A DNA stretch of 64,000 bases. Source: Virgisporangium aurantiacum (GTDB lineage Bacteria > Actinomycetota > Actinomycetes > Mycobacteriales > Micromonosporaceae). Each line of letters opens with the position of its first letter. Positions within the stretch are counted from its first letter, which is position 1. The notes below the pieces were generated by a model, which worked only from the letters and a program-made list of their open reading frames with translations, was not told where the DNA came from and did not search any database. Both the position numbers and the translations under genes were made by a program. The DNA lies in the NCBI RefSeq assembly GCF_016863635.1, contig NZ_BOPG01000028.1:38340-102339 (forward strand), read 5' to 3'. This document shows positions 43,223-51,963 of the stretch, one piece after another.

Positions 43223-43864
43223 TCAGACGCGGGTGCGTCGGCGGGCTTCCCGCCGCTGGTCGGTCTGTCGGCGGGCCTTGTTGTGGCCGCCGCAGTCGTC
43301 CATGCTGCACCACCGGCGGCTGCGGTTCCTGGTGGCGTCGAGGAACAGCCACGAGCAGCCTCCGTCGGTGGGGCACTGCTTGATCCGGTCGAGGGGGCCG
43401 TGGGTGAGCAGTTCCATCGCCGAGGCGGCGACCGGCCACCAGGGTCGGTCCAGCAGGTCCGGTTCCGTGCCGGCCGCGGCGTCCCAGTTCCAGCCGAAAC
43501 CACCGGCGTGGGGGAGCAGCCGGCCGTGCCGGGTGGCCGTCGCGAAGGCGTGCCGCAGCACCTCGAGGTCCGCGTCGGCCGGCGCGGTGTTGTCGACGAT
43601 CGCGGCGAACAGCCGGTACAGCCCTTCGCGCAGGTCGATGGCGGTCCGGAAGGCGACCCGCGCCGCCGCGGGACGGGCGGCGGCCGCGCGTAGCAGGCCA
43701 CTCGCCGCCGCGTCGTCGACGAGGTCGCCGTCGCGGGCCCACCGCACCAGGTCGGGATACGTGTTGAGCCATTCCAGGTCCACCGGGCCGGTCCGGGGCG
43801 CCACAGTGTTGATGTAGTCCAGGCACAGTGCTCCGCCGTTGCGGGCGAGGGTCGCGTCGTTCAT
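43223..43864 (-). CDS. CGNR zinc-finger / ABATE-domain protein
   Basis: The 213-residue protein has the N-terminal ABATE-type domain (GALCLDYINTVAPR ... LRHAF) and the C-terminal CGNR zinc-finger: KQCPTDGGCSWLFLDATRNRSRRWCSMDDCGGHNKARR, in which two Cys pairs would bind zinc and the fourth Cys is followed by GGHN rather than CGNR. The family is thought to act as stress- or ligand-responsive DNA-binding regulators. It is divergent from a small gene across 92 bp containing an inverted repeat, and convergent with the LacI gene. Confidence 0.88.
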   Translation of the reverse strand: MNDATLARNGGALCLDYINTVAPRTGPVDLEWLNTYPDLVRWARDGDLVDDAAASGLLRAAAARPAAARVAFRTAIDLREGLYRLFAAIVDNTAPADADLEVLRHAFATATRHGRLLPHAGGFGWNWDAAAGTEPDLLDRPWWPVAASAMELLTHGPLDRIKQCPTDGGCSWLFLDATRNRSRRWCSMDDCGGHNKARRQTDQRREARRRTRV

Positions 43865-43890
43865 CTCGTTCTGCCACCACCAAAACCTGT

Positions 43891-43905
43891 TTTGCCGGCA
43901 GCAAA
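43891..43905. promoter_or_regulatory. Inverted repeat in the CGNR divergent promoter
   Basis: TTTGC-CGGCA-GCAAA has perfect 5-bp arms. A related sequence, TTTAGCTGGCAGC, follows shortly before the small gene. It is a candidate autoregulatory operator for the CGNR protein. Confidence 0.4.
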
Positions 43906-43956
43906 CCGGCTATGCTTCCACCAAAGAGAGTTTAGCTGGCAGCACGAGGAGGAGCG

Positions 43957-44160
43957 ATGTTCATCAACGACGCCATCGGGCGCTTCGGCGTGCAGCGCAC
44001 GAGCGACCTGTCGCGGTCGGCCCTGCCGCACGCGCCGGCGATCCCCGACCGTCGGCCCCGGCCGGGATCGGTGCGCGCGGGGACCGCCGGTGTGCTGCGT
44101 CGGCTGGCCGACCGGATCGGCCCGATCGACACCCGGGCGGGGGTGGAGGTCAGCCTTTGA
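43957..44160 (+). CDS. Small basic hypothetical protein
   Basis: The 67-residue frame has a very good ribosome site (GAGGAGGAGCG before ATG 43957) and starts MFINDAIGRFGVQRTSDLSR. The middle is proline/arginine-rich (AIPDRRPRPGSVRAG) and the end is a short amphipathic helix (GVLRRLADRIGP). No domain is recognised. It is divergent from the CGNR gene and its last 11 bases overlap the convergent permease gene. The real-gene call rests on the ribosome site and context. Confidence 0.55.
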   Translation: MFINDAIGRFGVQRTSDLSRSALPHAPAIPDRRPRPGSVRAGTAGVLRRLADRIGPIDTRAGVEVSL

Positions 44161-46150
44161 CGGCGCCCGCGGTGAGCCCTTCGGTCAGGAAGCGCTGCCC
44201 GAAGGCGTACATGACCACCACGGGGACGCTCACGAGCAGCGACGCCACGGCCAACTGCCCCTGCGGCACGACGTCTCCGACGATCATCGACTGCATCCCC
44301 ACGGGGAGCGTCTTGTACTCGTCCTTCGTGATGAACACGAAGGCGAAGAGGAACTCGTTCCAGGCGTTGGTCAGGGTGAACATCGCCACGGCCAGCAGGC
44401 CCGGCCGGGCCAGCGGCAGCACCACCCGGCGCAACGCCTGGATGCGGGTGCAGCCGTCGACCAGCGCGGCCTCCTCCAACTCGACGGGGATCGAGGCGAA
44501 GTACCCCGTCAGCAGCCAGGTGGCGAAGGGGAGCGTGAAGGTCGGGTACGTCACCACCAGGGACCACAGCGAGTCGGTGAGCCGCACGCCGATGAGCAGC
44601 TGGTAGAGCGGGATGAACAGCAGCGCGCCCGGCATCACGTAGGTGAGCAGCACCGTGACGGTGAAACTCTGCGCCCCGCGGAACCGCAACCGGGCCAGCG
44701 CGTAGCCGGCCAGGGCCGCGCACACCAGCGCCACCACCGTGGACGCCACCGACACCAGCAGCGTGTTGAGGTACCAGCGGCCGAAGGGCTTGGTGGCGAA
44801 CAGGTCGGTGAACTGCTGCAGGGTCCACGGCGTCGGCCAGAGGTCGTCGGTGCGCATGACGATCTGGCCCTCGGACTTGAACGCCGTGACGACGATCCAG
44901 TACAGCGGGGCCAGCACGAAGAAGAGCAACCCGGCCAGCGCGAGGGCGGATCCCAGCCGCGACACCACGGTCGACGCCCGGCGTCGGCCCCAGGTCTGCA
45001 GCGCCGAGACCGTCCGGCCGATCGCGGCCGCGATCAGCAGGATCACCCCGAGGATCACCGCCGCCTTCCAGAAGATGTGCGGTGACGCCCAGGCCAGCAG
45101 CCCGGTGACCACGGCGGTGACGACCCACGGCAGCGCCTTGCGCGCCGCCGTGGGCGGCCGGTGCGGCTCGGTGTCGGCGTCGCGGCGCAGCAACCGGACG
45201 AGGAAGAACACGAGCGCGGCGATGACCGGCAGCATGACGAGCGTGACCGCCGCCCCCGCCCCGTACTGCAGTTGCAGGATGGCCTTGGAGTAGGCGACCA
45301 GCACGTACGGCGCGGTCGCGTCGCCGGGGCCGCCCTGGGTCAGCAACCAGATGAGGTCGAAGTTGTTGAACGTCCAGATCGACGACAGGGTCACGGTCAC
45401 GGTGATCACGTGACGCAGTCCGGGCAGCGTCACGTGGACGAACCGCTGCCACGCCGAGGCGCCGTCGACGGTGGCCGCTTCGTACCGGTCGGCCGGGATG
45501 GACTTCAGCCCCGCGAGGAACGCGATGGTGAAGAACGGCACCCCCTTCCACACGTTGACCATGATCACCGACGGCATGGCCAGCGACGGGTCGGACAGCC
45601 AGCCGGCCGGCCAGCTGTCGACCAGATGCAGGTCGGCCAGCAGCGGCCCGATGCCCGACTCGGTGAGCAGCAGGTTGACGCTGCCGAAGATCGGGTCGAG
45701 CAGCGAGCGCCAGCTGAACGCCGTCACCACGGTCGGCACCACCCACGGCAGCAGGAGCAGCCCGGCCAGCACGGCCCGGCCCCGGCGCCGGTGGTGCAGC
45801 AGCAGGGCCGCCGACAGGCCCAGCACGACCTTGAAGATCTCGGCGTAGGCGGTGAAGACGAACGAGTTCATCACGCCGGTGCGGAACTGCTCGTCGCCGA
45901 CGAGAGAGGTGTAGTTGTCGAGCCCGACGAAGACGCTGTCCGGCCCGTGCCGTTCGGTGGTGCTGGTGATGATCGACCGGGCGATCGGTACGAGGACGAG
46001 CGCACCGACCAGCACGGCCGTGGGCGTCAGGAACAGCGCCGCCAGCCGCCAGTCGCGGCCCAGCCGCCGCTGGGTCGGGGTGAGGGAGCCGGACCCGGAC
46101 GGCGCGGGCGCCTTCGCCACCGGGGCCGGCGCCGAACGGACCGATGTCAC
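44150..46150 (-). CDS. Sugar ABC transporter permease, MalF- and MalG-like halves fused
   Basis: The 666-residue permease starts at GTG 46150, overlapping the binding-protein stop (GTGA). The first half (about 30-310) is a MalF-like permease with EAA loop EAATVDGASAWQRFVHVTLPG. A charged linker and two or three extra helices (about 320-400) connect to a MalG-like half (about 410-666) with its own EAA loop EEAALVDGCTRIQALRRVVLP and the usual GYALARLRFRG and WNEFLFAF segments. In most actinomycetes these are two genes. No ATPase gene is nearby, so a shared MsiK-type ATPase would be needed. It probably imports xylo- or arabino-oligosaccharides. Confidence 0.9.
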   Translation of the reverse strand: MTSVRSAPAPVAKAPAPSGSGSLTPTQRRLGRDWRLAALFLTPTAVLVGALVLVPIARSIITSTTERHGPDSVFVGLDNYTSLVGDEQFRTGVMNSFVFTAYAEIFKVVLGLSAALLLHHRRRGRAVLAGLLLLPWVVPTVVTAFSWRSLLDPIFGSVNLLLTESGIGPLLADLHLVDSWPAGWLSDPSLAMPSVIMVNVWKGVPFFTIAFLAGLKSIPADRYEAATVDGASAWQRFVHVTLPGLRHVITVTVTLSSIWTFNNFDLIWLLTQGGPGDATAPYVLVAYSKAILQLQYGAGAAVTLVMLPVIAALVFFLVRLLRRDADTEPHRPPTAARKALPWVVTAVVTGLLAWASPHIFWKAAVILGVILLIAAAIGRTVSALQTWGRRRASTVVSRLGSALALAGLLFFVLAPLYWIVVTAFKSEGQIVMRTDDLWPTPWTLQQFTDLFATKPFGRWYLNTLLVSVASTVVALVCAALAGYALARLRFRGAQSFTVTVLLTYVMPGALLFIPLYQLLIGVRLTDSLWSLVVTYPTFTLPFATWLLTGYFASIPVELEEAALVDGCTRIQALRRVVLPLARPGLLAVAMFTLTNAWNEFLFAFVFITKDEYKTLPVGMQSMIVGDVVPQGQLAVASLLVSVPVVVMYAFGQRFLTEGLTAGAVKG

Positions 46151-47577
46151 TGCGGCAGCCCCTGCTGGGTGAAGATCCCCACCATCTTCTGGTGGGCGGC
46201 CTGCACGGCCTTCGCGGGCGCTGTTCCCTGGATGACCTGCTGCATCATGTCGGTGAGCACGTAGGCGCCGACGGCGGCCTGTTGGCCGGCGCTGGCCTTC
46301 TGCGGAAAGTCCAGGCCGTTCTTCGTCGAGAGCGGCAACGACTGCTCGGTGATCTTGCGCATGATGGGGAACGCCGGGTCGCCGCTGGTGAAGAACGGGT
46401 CGGCGTCCCAGACCTTCTCCCAGGCCGGCAGCGCCAGGCCGGGCGCCTCCTTCGCGACGCCGAGCAGTGCGGGCGCGGTGATCAGGTACTGCGCCAGGAG
46501 TTTGGCGAGCGGGGCGTTCTTGGCGCCCTTGAAGATGACGAAACCCTGCGACTGACCGAGCAGCAGCGGCTTGTCGGTCGCCGGTCCGATGCAGTCGGAG
46601 AAGACGTAGGTGTTCTCGTAGACGGGGTTCTTCTTGGTCTTCGAATCCGCGTACACGCTGAACTGGTTGCGCGTGTATCCGAGAATCCCGGCCAGCCAGT
46701 TCTCGTTGTTGCTGGAGTCGGTCCAGGCGGCCACCCCCGGCGGCAGCATCGGCTTGAACTTCGGGTTGGTGTAGATGTCACCCAGGAACGACACGGCCTG
46801 CACGGTCTCGGGGGAATCGAACGTGACCTTCTTGCCGTCGTTGGAGGCGATCGATCCGCCGTAGGCGTTGATCAGCGCCTCGATCATGCCGTTGGCGTCG
46901 CCGGACCGGTTCACGGTCATGCCCCAGCCGAAGCGGCGCTTGGACGGGTCGGAGATCGCCAGGCACAGGTCCCGCAACTCCTCCCAGGTGTAGATCTCCT
47001 TGGGGGTGATGCCCTTGTCCTGCATCCAGTCCTTGCGCAGGAACGAGCCGATCCCGATGAAGTGGTAGGGGATGGCGAACCATTTGCCGTTGAAGACGCA
47101 GAAGTTCTTGGACTCCGCGGTGGGCTCGCCGTACTTCTTCGTCAACGCCTGTACGACGTCGGACACGTCCTCCAGGTCGCCCAGCGCCTGGAACTGCGCG
47201 ACGAACCGCGAGTCGGTCATGAAGGCGAGGTCACGGGCCACGCCACCCTTCACCTCGGCGTCTATCTTGGCCACCACGTCACCGGCGTCGGCCTGGACGA
47301 GACTGTTGTCGATCTTCGTCCCGGTGACGTCGGCGAACTTCTTGACCGACGCGTCGAGGGCCGCGTTCGCCGCCTCCGAATACAGCTTCTGCGACAGCAG
47401 TCCCATCGACGAGCCCTTCATCGACGACGCGGCGTCGAGCAGCTCCTGCGGAACCTCGGCCTGCACCTTGGGGGTCGAGGGTGAGCCGTCCCCGCACGCG
47501 GCCAGGCCGGCGGCGCCGAGCACCCCCGCCCCCATGCCGAGAAAGCCGCGCCGGGTCCACAACGGGTTGCCTTCCAT
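46147..47577 (-). CDS. Extracellular sugar-binding lipoprotein of the ABC importer
   Basis: ATG 47577 has AAGGAGG nine bases upstream; 476 residues. The N-terminus TRRGFLGMGAGVLGAAGLAACG combines a twin-arginine motif with a lipobox, a common pattern for actinobacterial binding proteins. The mature protein is a family 1 solute-binding fold: LAFMTDSRFVAQ, KWFAIPYHFIG, YTWEELRDLC and a C-terminal AYVLTDMMQQVIQG helix. It captures oligosaccharides for the fused permease downstream. The promoter region carries the CGAAACTTTCG box at 47758. Confidence 0.92.
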   Translation of the reverse strand: MEGNPLWTRRGFLGMGAGVLGAAGLAACGDGSPSTPKVQAEVPQELLDAASSMKGSSMGLLSQKLYSEAANAALDASVKKFADVTGTKIDNSLVQADAGDVVAKIDAEVKGGVARDLAFMTDSRFVAQFQALGDLEDVSDVVQALTKKYGEPTAESKNFCVFNGKWFAIPYHFIGIGSFLRKDWMQDKGITPKEIYTWEELRDLCLAISDPSKRRFGWGMTVNRSGDANGMIEALINAYGGSIASNDGKKVTFDSPETVQAVSFLGDIYTNPKFKPMLPPGVAAWTDSSNNENWLAGILGYTRNQFSVYADSKTKKNPVYENTYVFSDCIGPATDKPLLLGQSQGFVIFKGAKNAPLAKLLAQYLITAPALLGVAKEAPGLALPAWEKVWDADPFFTSGDPAFPIMRKITEQSLPLSTKNGLDFPQKASAGQQAAVGAYVLTDMMQQVIQGTAPAKAVQAAHQKMVGIFTQQGLPQ

Positions 47578-48075
47578 GGCCGTTCGCCTCCTTTTTCTCG
47601 TTCGACCCGATGCATGCTGCAAGGGCCGGGAAGCGTGGCGCTCCCGGTTGAGAACTGCGGGTCAGCCCGACCGCCGCGGCGCCGGCCAAGGCATTGAATA
47701 CGTCAGGAAATGAATGACGGATCAGCGGTCTGCGTGAATCTCATGGGCTCGGAAATGCGAAACTTTCGAACGGCTCAGAACGATAGATTTCGCGTGTGCC
47801 GCACGCTACGACGAGCGAACTGCGTGGGTCAATACTTCGAACGTGACCACATTCGACGGGCGAGGATCAAAGAATTACCGGCGGTCGGAAAACAAACAAC
47901 AAACATTGACGCGCGTGCATGCGTGCACGGCGTCATGCGCGGGTGTCCCGACCCTGTTCGATATTTCGAACAGCGTTCGAGATCTCGGTCCAAGTGGTCG
48001 CGACGGTAGAGGACCGAGTGAGAGGTGTCAATGCCGGTGACGGGGTGCCGGGGCGGCACCGCGGGAGGGCGGGGG
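47578..48075. other. Non-coding region upstream of the importer operon
   Basis: These 498 bp lie between the IclR stop and the binding-protein start. Base composition is more AT-rich than the genes around it. It has a CGAAACTTTCG box (47758-47768) and further TTCGAAC half-sites near 47836 and 47972. Short open frames exist but lack a ribosome site and a coding pattern, so no gene is called. Confidence 0.6.
47758..47768. promoter_or_regulatory. CGAAACTTTCG box upstream of the sugar importer
   Basis: CGAAA-C-TTTCG is a perfect inverted repeat about 180 bp before the binding-protein start. The identical 11-mer occurs at 49005-49015 before the xylanase. Boxes of the CGAA-N-TTCG type are known upstream of xylanase and xylosidase genes in Streptomyces. 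Confidence 0.6.
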
Positions 48076-48843
48076 TCAGGCCGGCGTCCGGTACCCCAGC
48101 CGGGTCGAGAGCGTGGCGGCACCCTCGCGGACCAGCCGCGTCCACTCCGCGTGTGACGCGGGCGCCCACCGGATGATCGGCGCGGAGACGCTCATCGCGG
48201 CGACGGTCGCACCGGTGTGGTCCCGGACCGGCGCCCCGACGCAGCGGACCGCGCTGTCGGACTCGCCGTCGTCGACCGCGACGCCGGCCGCGCGGACGCG
48301 GTCGAGTTCGGCGCGCAGGCGGCCGACGTCGGTGATGCTGTCGGGCGTCATCCCGGGCAGGTCGCCGTCCGGCAGCCGGGTGTCGAGGTCGGTGGGGTCG
48401 AGGCTGGACAGCAATATCTTGCCGACGGCCGTGCAGTGCGCGGGCAGCCGCCGCCCGACCGCCGACACCATCCGCACGGGGTGCGTGCTGTCCACCTTCA
48501 CCAGGTAGATCACGTCGGTGCCGTTCAGCACGGCGACGTGCACGGCCTCGTCGCACGCGGCGGCGACGTCCTGAGCCACGTCCTGCGCCTCGCGCACCAG
48601 GTCGAGCTGCCCGGCGAACGCGGCACCGAGCTGGAGAACCGGCATGCCGAGCCGGAACCGGGCCGGCTGGCCCGGCACGGAGATCAGGTACGAGCGGGCG
48701 ACGAGCGTCACGAGCAATTCGTGGACGGTGGTGCGGGGCAGTCCGAGCCGCTCGGTGATCTCGCGCGCGGAGAGCGGGGGGTGATCGAGGAACAGTTCGA
48801 GGATGTCGAGGGCGCGGGTGACGGCGGGTACCACGCGGGGCAT
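48076..48843 (-). CDS. IclR family transcriptional regulator
   Basis: ATG 48843 is eight bases after a minus-strand TATCCT, so the gene is probably leaderless; 255 residues. The N-terminal winged helix-turn-helix is AVTRALDILELF ... LSAREITERLGLPRTTVHELL. The effector domain is typical of IclR (HCTAVGKILLSSL; SAVRCVGAPVRDHTGATVAAMSVSAP). It lies between the importer operon and the xylanase operon; both neighbouring promoter regions hold an identical inverted repeat, making it the best local candidate for control of both. Confidence 0.9.
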   Translation of the reverse strand: MPRVVPAVTRALDILELFLDHPPLSAREITERLGLPRTTVHELLVTLVARSYLISVPGQPARFRLGMPVLQLGAAFAGQLDLVREAQDVAQDVAAACDEAVHVAVLNGTDVIYLVKVDSTHPVRMVSAVGRRLPAHCTAVGKILLSSLDPTDLDTRLPDGDLPGMTPDSITDVGRLRAELDRVRAAGVAVDDGESDSAVRCVGAPVRDHTGATVAAMSVSAPIIRWAPASHAEWTRLVREGAATLSTRLGYRTPA

Positions 48844-49175
48844 AGTCCGGGAGGATAGCCCCGGCATCGCGAGCGCTGCCCCGGGCGGGGACCGATCGGC
48901 CCCACCGCTTCTGCGAAATTTCTCTGCCGGAACGACCGACGTTTCGCGAGCACATCGCCCGCGCGACGCCGTTGTCAGGCGCGAACGGATGGAACGTCTC
49001 AGGTCGAAACTTTCGGTCTTACATTGACCGAAGACGTGATCCCGCACCCGAAACTTCTCCGAAACGTATTGACGCCCATCGAGGCCGATGCGACGCTTCG
49101 TGCACTCCCAGTGCGCGTCCACGACCGCCCGCCACCCGGTCGTGGATGTTCCCCCCGCGTTGAGAAAGGCTCTAC
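48844..49175. promoter_or_regulatory. Divergent regulatory region between IclR and the xylanase operon
   Basis: This 332-bp region contains GAAATTTC (48915-48922), the CGAAACTTTCG box (49005-49015) and a degenerate copy CGAAACTTCTCCG (49049-49061). TTGACC (49024) and TTGACG (49069) are possible -35 hexamers, without a convincing -10. The xylanase ribosome site (GAAAGG) lies six bases before its start. Confidence 0.5.
49005..49015. promoter_or_regulatory. CGAAACTTTCG box upstream of the xylanase
   Basis: It is identical to the 11-mer at 47758-47768 and extended here to GTCGAAACTTTCGGTC. It is placed about 160 bp before the GH10 start. Confidence 0.6.
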
Positions 49176-50519
49176 ATGTCCGTTCGCAGAACGCGCGTCG
49201 TGCTCGCTGTGGGCGCCGTCGCTGTTGCCGCCGCCGCCATCGCCGTGGCGTTCACCGGCACCGCGTCGGCGGCCAGCACGCTCGGCGCCTCGGCCGCCGA
49301 ACACGGCCGGTACTTCGGAACCGCGATCGCCGCCGGCAGGCTCAGCAACAGCCAGTACAGCACCATCGCCGGCCGCGAATTCAATATGATCACCCCCGAG
49401 AACGAAATGAAGTGGGACACGACCGAACCGTCGCAGAACAACTTCCAGTACGGCAATGCCGAGCAGATCGTCAGCTTCGCGTCCTCGCGCGGTATCCGGG
49501 TGCGCGGACATGCCCTGGCCTGGCACGCGCAGCAGCCCGGCTGGACCAACGGCATGAGCGGATCGACGCTGCGCAACGCCATGCTCAACCACGTCACCCA
49601 GGTCGCCACCCACTTCCGCGGCAGGATCTACTCCTGGGACGTGGTCAACGAGGCGTTCGCCGACGACGGGCGCGGCTCGCGACGCGATTCGAACCTGCAG
49701 CGCACCGGAAACGACTGGATCGAGGCCGCGTTCCGGGCCGCGCGGTCGGCCGACCCGAACGCGAAGCTCTGCTACAACGACTACAACACCGACAACTGGA
49801 ACGACGCCAAGACGCAGGCCGTGTACAACATGGTGCGCGACTTCAAGTCGCGCGGCGTCCCGATCGACTGTGTCGGACTGCAGTCGCACTTCACCGGTGG
49901 CTCGTCCTATCCGAGCAACTACCGCACCACGTTGTCGAGTTTCGCGGCGCTCGGCGTCGACGTGCAGATCACCGAACTCGACATCACCAACGCCAACGCG
50001 ACCGCCTACGCGAACACCGTCCGCGACTGCTACGCGGTCGCGCGCTGCAACGGCATCACGGTGTGGGGCGTGCGGGACAGCGATTCGTGGCGCAGCAACG
50101 AGTCCCCGTTGCTGTTCGACGGCAACGGCAACAAGAAGTCCGCGTACAACTCGGTGCTCAGTGCGCTGAACGAGGGCACGCCGACCGACCCGTCGAGCCC
50201 GCCCCCGTCGAGCGCCTCGCCGTCGAGTTCGGGCCCCGGCAACGGCGGCAGTTGCACCGCGACCGTTGTTCCCGGCCAGGTCTGGGGCGACCGTTACAAC
50301 ACGACGGTGAACGTCACCGGAACCAACAACTGGATCGTGACGGTGACCCTCACGTCGCCGCAACGGGTCTCCACGACGTGGAGCGGCAGCTTCTCGTGGG
50401 ACAGCACCGGGTTCGTGATGACGGCACGACCCAACGGGTCCGGGAACAGCTTCGGTTTCACCACGATGATGAACGGCAACAGCGGTGCCCGACCCGCCGT
50501 CAGCTGCCGGACCGCCTGA
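49176..50519 (+). CDS. Secreted GH10 endo-1,4-beta-xylanase with CBM2
   Basis: The 447-residue protein has a signal peptide (VVLAVGAVAVAAAAIAVAFTGTASA). The GH10 TIM barrel (about 36-330) shows FNMITPENEMKWD, GHALAWH, WDVVNEAF with the acid/base Glu159, and ITELDI with the nucleophile Glu267. A Ser/Pro linker leads to a C-terminal CBM2-like module (about 355-447, SCTATVVPGQVWGDRYNTTV). It cuts the xylan backbone outside the cell. It is the first gene of a run with a cellulase, an esterase and a PhyH-like gene. Confidence 0.96.
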   Translation: MSVRRTRVVLAVGAVAVAAAAIAVAFTGTASAASTLGASAAEHGRYFGTAIAAGRLSNSQYSTIAGREFNMITPENEMKWDTTEPSQNNFQYGNAEQIVSFASSRGIRVRGHALAWHAQQPGWTNGMSGSTLRNAMLNHVTQVATHFRGRIYSWDVVNEAFADDGRGSRRDSNLQRTGNDWIEAAFRAARSADPNAKLCYNDYNTDNWNDAKTQAVYNMVRDFKSRGVPIDCVGLQSHFTGGSSYPSNYRTTLSSFAALGVDVQITELDITNANATAYANTVRDCYAVARCNGITVWGVRDSDSWRSNESPLLFDGNGNKKSAYNSVLSALNEGTPTDPSSPPPSSASPSSSGPGNGGSCTATVVPGQVWGDRYNTTVNVTGTNNWIVTVTLTSPQRVSTTWSGSFSWDSTGFVMTARPNGSGNSFGFTTMMNGNSGARPAVSCRTA

Positions 50520-50538
50520 GCCCGGACCCCAGGACGCA

Positions 50539-50574
50539 CGGTTGCCGGGTGCCGTTTCGACCGCCCGGCAACCG
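50539..50574 (+). terminator. Hairpin between the xylanase and cellulase genes
   Basis: CGGTTGCCGGG and CCCGGCAACCG form a perfect 11-bp stem with a 14-nt loop in the 96-bp gap. It may be a partial terminator or mRNA stabiliser setting different levels of the two enzymes. Confidence 0.6.
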
Positions 50575-50615
50575 ATGCATCTCCGCCCGTCTCTCCACCC
50601 CCAGGAGGCAGGACC

Positions 50616-51938
50616 ATGTTCACCCGTGTACCCCGCCGTGTGGCGCCGATACTCGCCGCCGGTGTCGTGGCGGTCGCCGCGGCCGGCGTCTGGCTCGGCA
50701 GCGGGTCGGCGTCGGCCGGCTCGCTGTCCGGCACGCTCTACCGCGACCCCGACTCCAACGTGGTTCGGTGGGTCGCCGCCAACGGCGGTGACTCGCGCGC
50801 CGCGGTGATCCGCACCAACATCGCCAGCCAGCCCCAGGCACGCTGGTTCGCCAACTTCAACCTGTCGACGGCGCAGCAGGAGGCGGCGTCGTTCGTGGGC
50901 GCGGCCAACGCGGCGAATCAGGTACCGGTGATGTCGATCTACCAGATCACCAACCGGGACTGTGGTGGCGCGAGTGCCGGTGGCGCGCCGGATCTCAACC
51001 AGTACCAGACGTGGGTGGGTAACTTCTCCCGTGGCCTGGGCAACCGCGTGGTCGTGGTCATTCTGGAGACCGACTCGATCGCGTTGCAGACGTGTCTGGA
51101 CCAGCAGGCGTTGGCCGCCCGTAACGCCGCGCTGAGCCAGGCCGTGCGCACGATCAAGGCGGCGAACGCGAACGCGAAGGTGTATCTCGACGGCGGCCAC
51201 TCCACCTGGAACTCCGCCTCGGAGCAGGCCAACCGGCTGCGGGCGGCCGGCATCCAGTACGCCGACGGCTTCTACACCAACGTGTCGAACTACAACCCGA
51301 CAAACAACGAGGCCAACTACGGCCGGCAGATCATCTCCGCCCTCAACGGCGCCGGGGTCTCCGGTAAGCGGCAGATCATCGACACCAGCCGCAACGGCGG
51401 CGCCGCCGGCGACTGGTGCGGCGACGACAACACCGACCGGCGCATCGGCCGCTACCCGACACTGAACACCGGCGACTCCAACATCGACGGATACCTGTGG
51501 GTGAAACCACCGGGTGAGGCCGACGGATGCGCGTACCAGGCCGGCAGTTTCCAGCCGCAGCTGGCCTACAGCCTCGCCAACGGCGTCACACCACCGGATC
51601 CGACGCAGTCGAGCAGCTCGTCGCCGAACACCCAGCCGGGCGCCTGCTCGGCGACGTACCGGATCGACAGCCAGTGGAACACCGGCTTCGGCGCCACGGT
51701 CACCGTGCAGGCCGGCAGTTCGGCGATCACCGGCTGGACCGTGCGGTGGACGTTCGCCAACGGCCAGACCATCGGCCAGATCTGGAACGGAGCCGACTCG
51801 CCGAGCGGCGCCTCGCACGCCGTGCGCAACGTGTCCCACAACGGCTCGCTGGGCGGCGGCGCCTCGACCACGTTCGGCTTCAACGGGACGTGGAGCGGCG
51901 CCAACTCGATCCCGACGCTCACCTGCACCAGCCCGTGA
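50616..51938 (+). CDS. Secreted GH6 cellulase with CBM2
   Basis: ATG 50616 has GGAGG upstream; 440 residues. The signal peptide is followed by a GH6 catalytic domain (about 36-325): VMSIYQITNRDCGG (GH6 signature, Asp), VVVVILETDSIA (the position of the acid Asp), DTSRNGG, and WVKPPGEADG. Then a Thr/Ser linker and a CBM2 (about 340-440, CSATYRIDSQWNTGFGATV). It is an endoglucanase or cellobiohydrolase; the short domain without long active-site loops favours endoglucanase. The gene sits between xylanase and esterase genes. Confidence 0.93.
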   Translation: MFTRVPRRVAPILAAGVVAVAAAGVWLGSGSASAGSLSGTLYRDPDSNVVRWVAANGGDSRAAVIRTNIASQPQARWFANFNLSTAQQEAASFVGAANAANQVPVMSIYQITNRDCGGASAGGAPDLNQYQTWVGNFSRGLGNRVVVVILETDSIALQTCLDQQALAARNAALSQAVRTIKAANANAKVYLDGGHSTWNSASEQANRLRAAGIQYADGFYTNVSNYNPTNNEANYGRQIISALNGAGVSGKRQIIDTSRNGGAAGDWCGDDNTDRRIGRYPTLNTGDSNIDGYLWVKPPGEADGCAYQAGSFQPQLAYSLANGVTPPDPTQSSSSSPNTQPGACSATYRIDSQWNTGFGATVTVQAGSSAITGWTVRWTFANGQTIGQIWNGADSPSGASHAVRNVSHNGSLGGGASTTFGFNGTWSGANSIPTLTCTSP

Positions 51939-51963
51939 ACCCCGGTCGCTCAAGGAGGTCGCC

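Noticed and set aside
47710..48009. 99-codon plus-strand frame in the gap before the importer
   Set aside because: No ribosome site or coding bias; the region has regulatory repeats and is more AT-rich.
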